DNA of 64,000 nt, taken from the NCBI RefSeq assembly GCF_019649055.1, contig NW_026570421.1, positions 90,224 to 154,223 of the forward strand. The letters are read 5' to 3'. Each line of letters opens with the position of its first letter. The first letter of the stretch is position 1. The notes under the pieces were generated by a model that saw only the letters and a program-made list of their open reading frames with translations, was not told the origin of the DNA and did no database searches. The translations under genes and the position numbers were made by a program. This stretch comes from Paramacrobiotus metropolitanus. Lineage: Eukaryota > Tardigrada > Eutardigrada > Parachela > Macrobiotidae. This document shows positions 27,260-38,552 of this stretch, piece after piece.

Positions 27260-28640
27260 TTAATCGAGATCCAGGTTTTCTTTCGCATTGTTGATACTGG
27301 TTACACGCTGTTCCAAAGCTTCGCGCACATACTTGATGTGATCGATGCCGGTACACGCGTGCTTTTAGAATGTTCACCAGCGCTTTACAGTTCTTCATAA
27401 TGTCCTGCTCACTTTCGACCATCCTCAACAGCTTATCGATGTCCTCGGCGTTCTCATCGCCTGGCTTTTCAGCTTTGGCCTTGCCTTTTTCAGCTTTTGT
27501 GGTGCCACGTTCCTTGTTCTCCTTGCTTTTTTCACGCTGACCGCCCTTTTTGGGTGCTACATATCGCGGACGAGCATTCATCTCCTTCAGTTGACTCAGT
27601 GTGATGATTGGCTCGCGCCTGATCCGAGCATCCTTGTTGGAGCGAACGAGCATGTTGGCTCCGATAGTGTTGTTTTGCGCTGGCTCGATGGCGTCCAAGC
27701 GCTCCATCACTCCGTCAATGATTAGTTCGACGTCTTCGCCCACATAGCCGAAGCTGGCGTCGGTTACATGTTGTTCCGATCCGGCTCCGCTCTTTTCGAT
27801 CTTTAGACTGGCCATCTTCACGTCTGTAAATCAGTCTAGTTATACAAATGTGCGGAACAGTTTATTCTACATCTTGTACAATTCAACACAGCTGACCCAT
27901 AGTACTATGATCTATGATCTCGAAATTACAGTATGTGCTCATCAGTTTGTTTCTAGTAACCACACAAAATACTTACTGATTGTTTGAGCCAAAGTGTCAC
28001 AGAGGCAACATCCGCGAATGCTGCGCAGCCACAGATCAATGCAGCTATGGACGTACAGGTTCCCATACACCATCACGATTTGTTTCTTTTCCAGCAGCCG
28101 ATGTACACCGCGGTTGAACCAGTACTCGTAGTTTTCGATCTGAAGGTCGTATGTTCCAGTAGCCCATTGCTGAATTTCTGGTCGGCTCATGGCATAGCGC
28201 GCGTGGTAGAGAATCGCACGAATCATACAGCGCAGTTTGCTGTAAGTATCCACGATTTTCACCTTGCGATTGTTATACACATCTTCCGCGACTTCCAAAA
28301 CGAAGCGCCCGTCGCGTGCCATTTTCTTCAGTAAAATTCCAGCATTAATCGCATCTTCTAGGAAAACTTCAACGCGATCGGATGTAAAGTCCGTGTGCAT
28401 ATCCTGTATGAACTGCTTGATGTTCGCGATATCCACATAGAAACCGGTAATATCCGCTTCGAGAATGCAGGCGTGCGCGGCCGTGTGCATAGCCAGTTGA
28501 CGACGGCTTTCAGCGGTTTCGTTCTCCGTCAAAGGCGCATCCATGGCCAACTGCACGGATTCTCGCGTGCGCTCCTTCCAATATCGAGCGTGTTCAATCG
28601 CATCCGTTTCTGCTGATGGTTCTCCGGGTAATGCAGCCAT
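27260..28640 (-). CDS. Unrecognised two-exon gene, minus strand, possible frameshift near the end
   Basis: Exon 1 is 28640-27977 and exon 2 begins at 27823; the 153-bp intron has donor ATCA|GTAAGT and acceptor TTTACAG|AC, phase 1, and the frame is preserved. Exon 1 encodes a soluble helical protein (MAALPGEPSAET at the start; IKQFIQDMHTDF and YSKLRCMIRAILYHARYAM within). Exon 2 continues with a Lys/Glu-rich linker (REKSKENKERG) and an acidic helical end. Near 27360 the annotated frame becomes unlikely. Shifted by one base it reads on as DHIKYVREALEQRVTS to a stop at 27260, whereas without the shift it runs to 27096. The family is not recognised; it is probably a host gene. Confidence 0.6.
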
Positions 28641-29303
28641 TACACTATAAGATTGGTTAAAATACGAAATGAAATAAATAAAAGAAGGATAGTAATAAAC
28701 AGAAGAATAAAGTATTGTAGGGTTCTTCACTTTTCGGGATATGAAGTAATGAACAGCTGATATTTCCTATGCTTCCGATGCGGCATTCTGTCGCCTGTCA
28801 GTCGCCTCGCGCTGGTAACTTCGTCGGAAACTATGCAGTTTCCGGTTCCTGTTCCGAATATTTCCCAGCCGCCTCTTTTTGTTTTCCACATCTTGGGATA
28901 CTGTATTCGTTGATTTTCAGGACTCCTTACCATAAAATTTTAGTTTTTCAGTTCTAAATAATTCAATTGTTACGTGAAAAGTCCGTTATTTATTTAGTAT
29001 TGCGCTGGCCGCTTTTGTTAATACATTTTCGTTTGTACTCTGCATTATCGAGGATGGAAGAAATTGTGTCCCTTATTTTCTTCAACTTTTATTTCCCCAT
29101 TTTATACGCTTTGAGTCAATGAGCTGGTCGTTGTACGTACTATGTAGTTGTGTAAGCGTCACTGCCGAATCTTCCGTCGTGCCTAGATTAGATCTGATCT
29201 CTTGATTAAGTTGAATTAAAAGGATATAGCGCGAAGCGCTGATTGGTCGTTTCTCTTACCTGTGGAATCTGCCGCATTTTAAATTTTCACTCCGGCAGAC
29301 CGA

Positions 29304-29312
29304 TATATAAAC
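29304..29312 (+). promoter_or_regulatory. TATA box of the RGG-protein gene
   Basis: ATATATAAA about 155 bases before the ATG at 29462, followed by pyrimidine-rich leader sequence. Confidence 0.5.
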
Positions 29313-29461
29313 ACTTGCGAAAAGCGTGCAGAAATCGGCATTGTGGATTTTTCGTTTCGGCCTTCTGGCGTGTTGGATTTTCAGTGTGTAGTCTGCGATT
29401 TTGACGCTTTTTCTCTTTACACTTTTAGCGTTAAAGGTCATTAGTTTTCTTTAGTTTGGGC

Positions 29462-30250
29462 ATGCCGCCTATTGATCCCAACCGAGCCTTTGATAAGCTG
29501 GTAGACGCTATTTTTCACTCGTCTTCCAACCAACAGCAGTACAATGCCGGTTATAATCACCGAGGAAGGGGTGGAGGCCGTGGCACTTTCCGTGGCAACT
29601 TTCGTCCGTACGGCAGAGGAAATCATCGGAATTTTGGAGACAATAATCTCCGTCGCGGAAACGATCACTGGCGTCGTAATGGCCGACATCTGGGCGCACC
29701 GGAGATTATTGAAATACCTGATGGAGCTCCTAACCCAGCTGCACCAGTGGAAGCTCCCGCCGCAGACATGGAGGTTGATCTCCCGGGAAACCAAGCGCCG
29801 AATGCACCGAATCCGGTCCAAGGCGGCGGAGTTGTGGTTCCAGGTCAGCCCCATGCTGTCGACCCTGTTGTCAATTTACCTGGCCCGCCAGCCTTGAATG
29901 TTGCCATCCCTCCGGCTGTAATTCCGTCAGTGCAGGTACAGCAGAACACTGAATTTCCGGGTTTGCCACCGAATGTTGTACCGTTGCCCGAGGTGCCGAT
30001 TATCCGTGATGCCCGTGACCGTTCTCCAGCTGATCGTCCACGTGCGCCGTCTGTGCCTTCCGGCCCTGTTGGTTCAGCTGAGCACAATTTCGTGCCTGGT
30101 TATTTGGCTCAGCAGCAGCAGCGTGAATTGGATGCAGATCGCCGACGCCAGATGGCTGCGGATGTTTCCCGCCGCTTAGATGCTGCTGCAGCTGCGTCTG
30201 GATCTGGCATGACTGGTCTGTTCTCATTGGCTCCTAGCGCTGGCAAGTAA
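29462..30250 (+). CDS. RGG-box, proline-rich protein, intronless (262 aa)
   Basis: Starts MPPIDPNRAFDKLVDAI. Residues 28-75 are an Arg/Gly/Asn-rich RGG region (YNHRGRGGGRGTFRG and further), typical of RNA-binding tails. The middle is Pro/Val/Ala-rich and the C-terminus is a QQQQRELDADRRRQMAADV helix. Not recognised as a known family. It is single-exon with a TATA promoter, like the orphan genes at 21010 and 22437. Role in RNA binding is inferred from composition only. Confidence 0.65.
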   Translation: MPPIDPNRAFDKLVDAIFHSSSNQQQYNAGYNHRGRGGGRGTFRGNFRPYGRGNHRNFGDNNLRRGNDHWRRNGRHLGAPEIIEIPDGAPNPAAPVEAPAADMEVDLPGNQAPNAPNPVQGGGVVVPGQPHAVDPVVNLPGPPALNVAIPPAVIPSVQVQQNTEFPGLPPNVVPLPEVPIIRDARDRSPADRPRAPSVPSGPVGSAEHNFVPGYLAQQQQRELDADRRRQMAADVSRRLDAAAAASGSGMTGLFSLAPSAGK

Positions 30251-31479
30251 CCTTGAATAACCTTTCGATGATCTGTTGTTGTTTCCTTTTGATCTCACCG
30301 GTATTACTGGTTATTGTGCTGTTTGGTATATCACCTTAATGCATTGGAGCTGTATTACTTTCCGTTGTTGTTGCTCTTTTTATTGGTTTCTACTTCAGTG
30401 TTGGTTGACCCATATTATGCACTTATGATCTTTATGTCACTATGCTTAGCTTGTTTGTTATTGTTGATTGACCTTGTTGCTGTGGTCACTGGTTTTCGAG
30501 AATTCGTAAGAATACCAGCCGGTTGATTTCACGGTTCCGTTTGTTTAAACCATAGTACAACAACATCGAATCGAGTGTAATTTTATTTTTCAGTTTTAAT
30601 CATACCATTAGTAAAGCTTTATGCCGTGTACTGTATATATAACCACACCATCTAAAAACGGCACATGCAGTACAAGTAATTCATAGTTCGCCTTCCTGGA
30701 TCCTTGGACCTCCGCCCTGCCAAACCCGTGGACTTCCGGATGCCATTTCGCCAAGGATTCCACACACTAACTCATTCGGAATCGTGGCGTACAGTCACAT
30801 CGGGCATCGGATGGACACGTGGATTGTGCGGTGGATCGGGATCAGGATGGATGGATGTGCACAATCGCACTGGGATGTTGCGGGATGGATTGTTTATATT
30901 GGCACGGCCAAGCATCGTTCGTGGGGGTGACGTGTGGGGGTAGGATCACACGCCGGGATGTACGTACGGATGCTGACTGTCCGCCTTCCACCTGCAACAT
31001 ACGGATAATCTAGTCAATCTATGCTGTGATTTGCTGTTCTCTTTTACTAGCGGTGTATGTGATGTCATAACGCAGAGTCTATATAAGCTCCTGTCACTTC
31101 TAATATCGGTATCGGTAGTCTGAGATTTACTTCTGAGACTGCTTTCTAATTACAATTTCCTAGTGTTGTGGACTACGAAGTGTATTGATAAAGAGGCAGC
31201 AATACTTGTTCCTACGGAAGTGCATAGTCGTTCCCGGATTATCGCTTAGTATACAGGTTTGCTCGTGACACAATCGTCCTAGCTCTTTGTTGATCCTCGT
31301 AGAAACTGCGACCGGAGATCGTAGTTGGATTCTTCGTTAGGGATTCCCGAGCTCCCGTGTTCCCGAATCGTCCGTCGTTCCACCGTAGATTATCTGTTAC
31401 AGTTTGAGAGTACGAGTGCCTACCGACTGAGCATTACAGGCGTGGAAGAGTAAAGATTGTTCATGGAGCCCTAACCGGC
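30251..31479. other. Gene-poor stretch with promoter-like TATA sequences
   Basis: Small open frames here have no credible homology or codon structure. TATA-like TATATATAA at about 30635 and TATATAAGC at about 31080 could be promoters for unknown transcripts or for the membrane-protein fragment downstream. Confidence 0.5.
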
Positions 31480-31821
31480 GTGAACGCTTATACACGACAG
31501 CTGGACACGTGTGAAAAGAAGAGTAGCTGCACCGTATCTAATGCAATGCCGCTAATGCATGTGTATACCTTTTCGTGCGTCGTAATGGCATATAACATCT
31601 CTGGAAAATTATTCGCGGCCCAGAGTCGCATCTGCTTCCTAGGTCTCATCATGGAATGTGTTATGTTTATGTTGAGTCGTTATTGTCAATGGGCAACGCA
31701 GTACCTGCTGTCGACCTTACCGAAGCCGCAACGTGATACGTCGAAGAAGGTTGACAAACCAAATCCACTGCTGCCATTTTCTGACAGTGTAGAACCGCTG
31801 CTTTTAACCTGTGGTAGCTAA
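31480..31821 (+). pseudogene. Chemoreceptor-like membrane protein fragment (C-terminal part)
   Basis: Encodes two membrane segments and the family motif AAQSRICFLGLI...RYCQWATQ, matching the C-terminal part of the gene at 32894 (ATQSRIFFPILI...CYCNRQTQ). The upstream exons were not found and there is no good ATG, so it is a partial or decayed copy. Confidence 0.55.
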
Positions 31822-32274
31822 CGGGATCGCTGAATTTACCTACGATTTACTGCTAAGGTGTTGGCACTCAAGCATACATAATACTAAAATATAACAGACG
31901 CTGCTATAATAAATGATTCACCACGTATCGTCCTAACCACTATTGCGTAAACGCAGTGCAACTGCCGATGCGGGTTTTGAATTGCCCGTGTTTAAACCGG
32001 TCATCTCACTGCTCACATACATATGGGACAAATCTTGAAAATTGTTTTGAATTTCAAAAAATTTGCCGGGAACGGGGCACCTAATTCTGGCGCAGAAATA
32101 CATGCAAAGTAACATGTAATTTGCAGCAAGATCTCAAGAACATCGGATTATAAAACGAATTTCGGTACAGCAAATAGCAACTAAAATTTTTTTTGACTCG
32201 CAGCTGTTACAGAGTCAGCCCTAAGTCGGCTGTCCGTGGGGATCTCAGCGAAGAGGGCGGTTCCGTGAGGCATT

Positions 32275-32362
32275 CGCAAAAATGGCGATGGAGCGGAATC
32301 GAACCGCTGGCTACCGAGTGAGATCCACGTAGCACAGCCACTGTGCTATCGCCGCTGTTGGC
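32275..32362 (-). tRNA. tRNA-like sequence, probably a pseudogene
   Basis: Reverse strand shows GGCGATAGCACAGTGGCTG, a D-arm-like stem, a perfect T arm (AGCGGTTCGATTCCGCT) and 3' CATCGCC pairing with the 5' GGCGAT. The anticodon arm does not form a proper 5-bp stem with a 7-base loop and no anticodon can be assigned with confidence. It is a tRNA-derived relic or unusual tRNA. Confidence 0.4.
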
Positions 32363-32893
32363 GAAGATCAAGATATTTGTGCTTGAACTTGAGTCAACCA
32401 GGTAGGCGGCGGTATGGGCGGCTGTCGTGGGCACAGAGTAGTCTACTCTAATACAGCATGTAAAAGATTCGCGAAGTACATTCACAAAAAAATGTGCATC
32501 TTTTCGGAAAGGAGTACGTTTTTAAACATAATTACTGACACTTAACTGCCAAATGTTAGGCGTTTTGGGGGTTTAAAGAAGGGTCTATCGACACAAAGTG
32601 AAATTAATAACATGCTTTGTACAGGCTACTCCGGGCGATCGATCGCCGTGCTGTGTAGGTAAACGCCTATTTCCAGTGGACACTGGCGCACGAGCCGCAC
32701 ACACAACCATCACTGAAGTACTGTGTTATTGATTTTGCGTCTGCGGTTACAGGGATACATATAGAATGATTCAACAGGCCAGCCAGCGTATAATCAGTTA
32801 TTAGACTGCTTCTATTAGGACTCCTGTGCAGACTGACACCAGCTAGTTAGTGAAATATGTTTTGCGGTGTTTCGGGATTCTGTTGACGTGTCC

Positions 32894-33809
32894 ATGAAAA
32901 CTCTAGCAGAAATAGCCTTATGCGCCTACTGTACCTCACTGCCCCGAATAATCTCTGCCACAATGAATAGGCAGGAGACGATCACGAAGCGGTTGTACTA
33001 TCATCTGGATCACCGGGAAGCGAATACTCGAAATAGACCCCGCGCGCATCTTATGGTGACCGAAGATACATGGCGGCGAGTGCTGGCGATTAACTGCCTT
33101 GTCACCGGAATTCTCTGCCTGACACTGCTAAGATTCATTGTCATGACGGCTATCACTCTCCTGGCAAAGGAGTTTGAATTCCCTGACAAAGTAAGGAAAT
33201 CACAGATGAACAGCATAATAAACTTTTTTCTTCCTTCCCAACTTGTACAGTATATATTAATTCAAACTTTTGCAGTCGGAATGGAAACGTCGATTATTAC
33301 AAACGTCTTTTGTTCTGTTCTTTATACTTCCTCCCGGCTACTACCTGCCAGGCTCTGTTTACGCCGTAGTACAAGCTATCCGTTTGGCGGTTCGGGTGAA
33401 GGCATTCCGCTTTGGTAATGCTTCTTGTTCGAATGGGGATGCCTTCACACCGGCTTGCGTAACATGGTTAAAAATGTGCCACAAGCTGCACAGTATCGTC
33501 AAAGTCAACAATGCCGCGCCGCTGTTCCAGATATACTGTCATATTACCACCACTGCACTTTTTCATACCGTGGGAGTGTACTTTGCAACACAAAGCCGAA
33601 TATTCTTTCCCATCCTGATTGGGGAAAGCTTCGTTTTTGTTTTGGGTTGCTATTGTAATCGGCAAACACAGCGACTGCAAGCTGCTATCCTGGATGAGTG
33701 GCGGCGTCAGAATACGGATCACAACACGTCCGAAGGTGTTCTACCGGTGGAGGTCTTACGGCAGCTGCTTTCCATGCCTAGACATGTTCAACGGGCACCG
33801 TATCTGTAA
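32894..33809 (+). CDS. Multi-pass membrane protein, chemoreceptor-like (276 aa, two exons visible)
   Basis: Exons 32894-33190 and 33276-33809 join through an 85-bp phase-0 intron (AAA|GTAAGG, TTTGCAG|TCG). Four transmembrane segments are visible: VLAINCLVTGILCLTLLRFI, TSFVLFFILPPGYYLPGSVY, the HITTTALFHTVGVYF region, and FFPILIGESFVFVLGCY. The C-terminus is polar. Architecture and the QSRIFFPILI block near the end resemble the C-terminal half of invertebrate gustatory/7TM chemoreceptors, but I cannot name the family. Upstream exons may be missing. Three related but damaged copies lie at 31480, 34620 and 43115-44600. Confidence 0.55.
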
Positions 33810-34619
33810 ATGCGTCTGCAATTTGCCGATCGTATGGTGCTAAAGTGGTATCGGTCTCGAGTTGTGGTATGCAATATGACTGATGATTCGGAATGATCTA
33901 CCAGCTGGTACCTAAATACGGATCTACGCAGGGATTTAATAATAAATTTAACAGACAGTCTGCACTAACAACACGCGACCCAGTGCACATAAATCGTGGA
34001 ACTGAACAGAGAGGCCGTAATTCGCGGAATATGCGTTAAGGTGGAACCTTTAAGTTTTTTTATTTATGTGCATTTAGTACTGGCCTACGATGCTGGAAGT
34101 TGCCGGTTATGTGAACCGAAAGTTTAGCGCTTTTTTAGTTCTGATATCTATTTCAGCGATCGTCCATCTGCTTATTTTGTAAGAAACGTTTTCAGTGATG
34201 CACGTAAAGAATACGTTCGATCTTAAACATGATCAATCCTTTTCATAACATTCTTTAACGCAGTTTTGGCCCAGTTTTTTTTCTGCTTTAATTCTAAACC
34301 GGGGTCTTGTGTTTCGTTCAAAGCTTTCCATTAATCGTTAAAGCGAGTGGTGAATAGAACCCACTCTGGTGCCGTTGGCATCGTTTTTTTTAACTCGATT
34401 CGGGTCGTGGATTTTGCACATCCGATTTTGAATAAAAAGTAATGGGATATGAAATATTACGAAAACATAGAAATTTTCACCTATTACACAACAGGAAGCC
34501 ACCAATTATTACAGTAGAAAAACGAGACGCAATAAAAAGGACAATTCAGAGCTGAGAGCGAAATTGATTGCAGGGTGCATCATCCCAAGGCTAATTCGCA
34601 CAGCCGATACTGCATCAGT

Positions 34620-34880
34620 TTACGAATACACAATGACGTCATCGTATAGTCTGGCCGCTTGTATAAGGAGCTGCCGTATGTGTTGTGGCGTTGGTAGATC
34701 GTCCCGGTTCGACTCATTACTGCCGACATGATGGCGATACCATGCATGCAGAATAGCTGCATTCAGTGCGGGTAGGCGGCGTTGGCAATAACTGCCTAGG
34801 AGATACACGATACTTTCCAGAATCAGAACGGGGAAAGGATGCGGTTCTGTGCTGCGAACCATACCCCCGGCAACTGGTGT
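34620..34880 (-). pseudogene. Truncated chemoreceptor-like fragment
   Basis: The minus strand encodes PFPVLILESIVYLLGSYCQ and then RRLPALNAAILHAWYRHH, the last membrane segment and tail of the family. Toward its 5' side (about 34880 and beyond) the coding similarity ends where the foldback element's tandem repeats begin, so the copy was cut by that element or its rearrangement. Confidence 0.6.
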
Positions 34881-34904
34881 AGAAGGGCAAAGGATGCTAG
34901 CCAA

Positions 34905-35995
34905 AAGGCGTGAAGTAGCGGCGTGAGGCGGCCGAAGGTAAGGACGTCGTTCAACTAAGGACATTTCGGCGGCGTGAAGGCGTGAAGTAGCGGCGTGAGG
35001 CGGCCGAAGGTAAGGACATTTCGGCATGAGGGCATTTCGGCATGAGGACATTTCGGCATGTGGACATTTCGGCATACGGACATTTCTGCATAATACTGTT
35101 GTTTTCTAACCTTTTCTGTTTAAATTCGCTTTATTCAGCCTGCGTACTAGCGTCACTAAAATGATTGCTATAAACATATGAAAAAGCCATCCCAGTTTTT
35201 CATGTCTCCTTTGTATTGTTAGATCTGCGTATTCTTAGATCTTCTTAGGTTTTCTAGGCTTTCTTAGGCTTTCTTATGTTTCTTAGGTTTCTTAGGTTTC
35301 TTAGGTTTCTTAGGTTTCTTAGGTTTCTTAGGTTTCTTAGGTTTCTTAGGTTTCTTAGGTTTCTTAGGTTTCTTAAGTTTCTTAGGTTTCTTAGGTTTCT
35401 TAGGTTTCTTAGGCTTTCATAGGTTTAATTAGGTTTTTTAGGTTTTCTTTGGTTTCTTAGGATCTTTAGGTTTAAATATACTTTTAATTCTCCTTGGTTT
35501 TTCTGAAGTTCCTTAGTTTTTTCAAATCCTTGCATTTTTACATACGATTTTTTAAGTCTTCTACTGCATCTTATGTCTTCCTGCATTCCATTATTTTTAT
35601 AAGGCTTTTTGTTTTTGCATGTTTGGCATGTTTTGGTTTGCTAGGTTTTAGGATTTTTACTTTCTCAATTTTTTGAAATTCTATGCGTTTTCGCTTCACT
35701 TTCTTAGACTGAGTGCAATTCGTTGGCATATTATAGGTTTCTTACCATGGTCATCATTTTATTAACAGAAGCCAGTTATCATGCATGAGTTTTACAACAA
35801 AAACAGTATTACAGTAACAAAATTTCTTCCAATTTATCCGCTATGCTCTTTCCATCATTAGGTATTAGCAGTATATACTAGACTTTATGCCGAAATGTCC
35901 TTATGCCGAAATGTCCCTATGACGAAATGTCCTTATGCCGAAATGTCTTATGCCGAAGTGTCCAATGCCGAAATGTCCCTATTCCGAAATGTCGG
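34905..35995. mobile_element. Foldback element 1: inverted tandem-repeat ends around a TTTCTTAGG array
   Basis: The left end holds tandem copies of GGACATTTCGGCATGA (about 35003-35095), preceded by a 70-bp direct duplication (34906 and 34977). The right end (35885-35995) holds the same unit inverted (TTATGCCGAAATGTCC). The core has a 9-bp array (35240-35470) and T-rich sequence with no coding capacity. The layout is that of foldback transposons, in which terminal inverted repeats are themselves short tandem repeats. Confidence 0.75.
35240..35470 (+). repeat. 9-bp tandem array TTTCTTAGG
   Basis: More than 15 near-perfect 9-bp units in the core of foldback element 1. The translated frame is a meaningless Arg-Phe-Leu repeat. 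Confidence 0.92.
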
Positions 35996-36379
35996 TACGC
36001 CCCTATTTGAGCTACGTCACTACCAAAATATTAATTTTTAAATCTTAATTTTTAAATTATTCGTCTTTCATGGTCGAATTTCAGTCCCTGGACTGCTAAG
36101 TAGTAACTAGCAAGTCACTTACAAATATTATAATATTGGGTGTAAAAAAGGACACACAGATAATTGCAATAAGTAAAACCAATAATCAGTATAGTACTTA
36201 ATCAGACTAGAACCAGTAATCAGCATTCTTCAGTTTTCGCAAACTAAAAAGCCACAAATGTCTCTTTTGAAACATGTGTTTATCAAACAATTTCTGCTCG
36301 ACTGTATATGCTACATCTACGAGTGGGAAGACAGCAAAGCTCCAGAAACTTTGGCAATAGACGTAGCCACACCCGCGTC

Positions 36380-37312
36380 CGATCACTTCGGCCGCGTTAC
36401 ATTTCGGCCGTACATGATCACTTCGGCCAACGTTCATTTCGGCCCAAACTCACTTCGGCCGGCGTTCACTTCGGCCACCGCTCATTTCGGCAGCAGTACA
36501 TTTCGGCCAATTCAATTTTCGTAGATTTTTGTAGATTTTTGTTAGGTTTTCTTAGGTTTCTTAGGTTTCTTAGGTTTCTTAGGTTTCTTAGGTTTCTTAG
36601 GTTTCTTAGGTTTCTTAGGTTTCTTAGGTTTCTTAGGTTTCTTAGGTTCCTTAGGTTTCTTAGGTTTCTTAGGTTTCTTAGGTACTCTAGTCTTCTTAGA
36701 TTTCTCAGGTTTCTTAGGTTTTTTGGGTTCTTAGGTCCTAGTTTTTTAGGCTGCTTCTAGGGTCCATAGGTTTCTTAGGTTTTTTTGGTTTCTCTTGTTT
36801 CATAGGTTTGCTTGGTTTTTTTGGATTCTTTAAGCTTTTCCAGGCATTCTTGTATTTTATGGTTTCTTTGTATTTTTGGTTTTATGGGTTTCCTAGCTTT
36901 CTTAGCCTTCGCCCTTGTGACGGTAGGGTTCATGTGGTCGTCCTTGGTTTTTTTTATTGGTTCATATTTTTCGCTGTCTTGTGCTTATTTCTTTAGTTTT
37001 TCCCTGTTTTGCGATAATTCGCTAACCTCTAAGACGAATGATCAGTTCAAGTTGTGTTTCTTTTCGTTCAGTTTTTTTGACTTTTCCGCGATTGGATGTC
37101 CATTCATCATTTGGTACCAATTTTTTTTGTATAACGTTCGCTTGTTCGAATCAGACCAAAATGAGCATCGGCCAAAATGTAGTGTGGCCGAAGTGATCCG
37201 CGGCCGAAGTGAATGACGGCCGAAGTGAGCGACGGCCGAATTGAATGGCGGCCGGAAAACTTTGGCCGAAATGAACGCGGCCGAAATGAAAACGGCCGAA
37301 GTGATCGGTAGC
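36380..37312. mobile_element. Foldback element 2, same architecture, diverged unit
   Basis: The left end (36380-36515) carries about eight tandem TCACTTCGGCC or CATTTCGGCC units spaced 14-17 bases. The right end (37158-37312) carries the inverted units (GGCCGAAGTGA). CCGATCACTTCGGCC at the left start matches the inverted right end. The core again contains the TTTCTTAGG array (36548-36790) and T-rich DNA. No transposase is encoded. Confidence 0.75.
36548..36790 (+). repeat. 9-bp tandem array TTTCTTAGG, second copy
   Basis: About 20 units, decaying toward the right end; same unit and orientation as the array in foldback element 1. Confidence 0.92.
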
Positions 37313-37345
37313 CCCTACACCGATACACATGATCTTTTAGTGGTA

Positions 37346-38295
37346 ATACACCTCGTTCACGCCAAGTTGGCGGTGCGTCATTTTAATTTTCTGCCGAATC
37401 GTATGGCACTGGTTTTGCCAATCTTTTTAAAGTTTTTAGTGCAGTTTTCTTTTGTGCATTTATTGAGAAAAAACTTAATCGATTTGTGGTAGCGGTGCCG
37501 CGAGAAACACCTTTCTAAGCCAAGGCACCGATGGAACAAGTCTTGGCAGTGCTGAAACACAATTTAATTCAGCCAGAAATTCAGGAAAGACTTTAGGCGC
37601 TTGAAATTAAGGTGAGTTTGGGGACCCCCACGAAAGTGCTTCGTAAATAAGAACTAAAAGTCAACGGCTAGACCAGACCTGCAAAACGCCTAGGGGAGCG
37701 AAATCGTTTTTTCGCCAAAACAAAGCGCTAGTGGAAAAAAGGGATGGTGTCAACTGAAAACTGTTTCAATGGAGGGTCGCGCGCCTATGGTGAGGACTGT
37801 AGTGAAAAAATTATCGCCCAACACCTTGTGAATTTTATTTTGTGGTGCGTGGTCAAGGAGGACTTCCCACGGCTGTATGGTGACCTCGCGAAGGAGGTCG
37901 TCCTACAGTTTGGCCACGCCCACCGTTGTACCGGTGCCCTGACCCAGGAGTGACATCAAGTTAATGGTGTTCAGTGCACCCCAAAGGGCCAATGTATGGC
38001 CAAGTCAACAGTCTTAGCGTTCGTGGGCTGCGTCATAAACGGAAAATTAAAACGAATTTTATGTCGGAGGGAGGAAACCGGAATAGCTGGACTGCAGCGC
38101 ATTTTTGAAGTGGTCTCCTCTAGTGTTAAAATTTCTGTAATTTTAAACAAGCGCAAATCCTTGGAACCTCAGCTGCAAATGGTGTTGGATAGATTCATTG
38201 AAAACATAAAAGTTAAATAAAGGTAAATTTATAGACTAGTGGTTCGTGGGAATTTTTTAAACAGACACCGCCAACTTGGCGTGAACGAGGTGTAT
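37346..38295. mobile_element. 950-bp DNA element with perfect 30-bp terminal inverted repeats
   Basis: ATACACCTCGTTCACGCC and twelve further bases at 37346-37375 are repeated exactly in inverse at 38266-38295. Each end also contains an internal palindrome (CGCCAAGTTGGCG). The inside has two short frames (37744-37953 and 37996-38220) without recognisable transposase motifs, so this is probably non-autonomous. I see no convincing target-site duplication. Confidence 0.75.
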
Positions 38296-38517
38296 AATGC
38301 GATACTGGCTTCCCCTTATAATTATCATTCATTCATTCATTATTATTATTTAATATTACTATTATGAATTATTATTATTATCATTTAATTATTTAAAATT
38401 ATCATTTTTTTAAATACTGTTAACTTCGTTAAAATGTAATTAAGAATAATTTATAATAATTGTTTAATACAAAATTGAATATACTGTAATTACATATGAT
38501 TAACATTATTAATCATT

Positions 38518-38552
38518 TTATTAAAGGTTATTAATTATAACCTTTAATAATT
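38518..38552. repeat. AT-rich palindrome
   Basis: TTATTAAAGGTTAT and ATAACCTTTAATAA form a near-perfect hairpin with a five-base loop. Confidence 0.75.

Noticed and set aside
29544-29897. Second long ORF overlapping the RGG gene in another frame
   Set aside because: Its composition follows the GC pattern of the RGG gene, which has the better start, promoter and codon structure.
32275-32362. Functional tRNA gene on the minus strand
   Set aside because: The T arm and part of the acceptor stem are good but the anticodon arm fails, so it is listed only as tRNA-like.
36308-36760. ORF coding a long Leu-Arg-Phe repeat
   Set aside because: It is just the 9-bp TTTCTTAGG array read in frame; no composition or context of a protein.
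35240-36790. TTAGG-like arrays as telomeric repeats
   Set aside because: The unit is 9 bp (TTTCTTAGG), lies inside foldback elements and is flanked by inverted arrays; it is not a pure TTAGG run.
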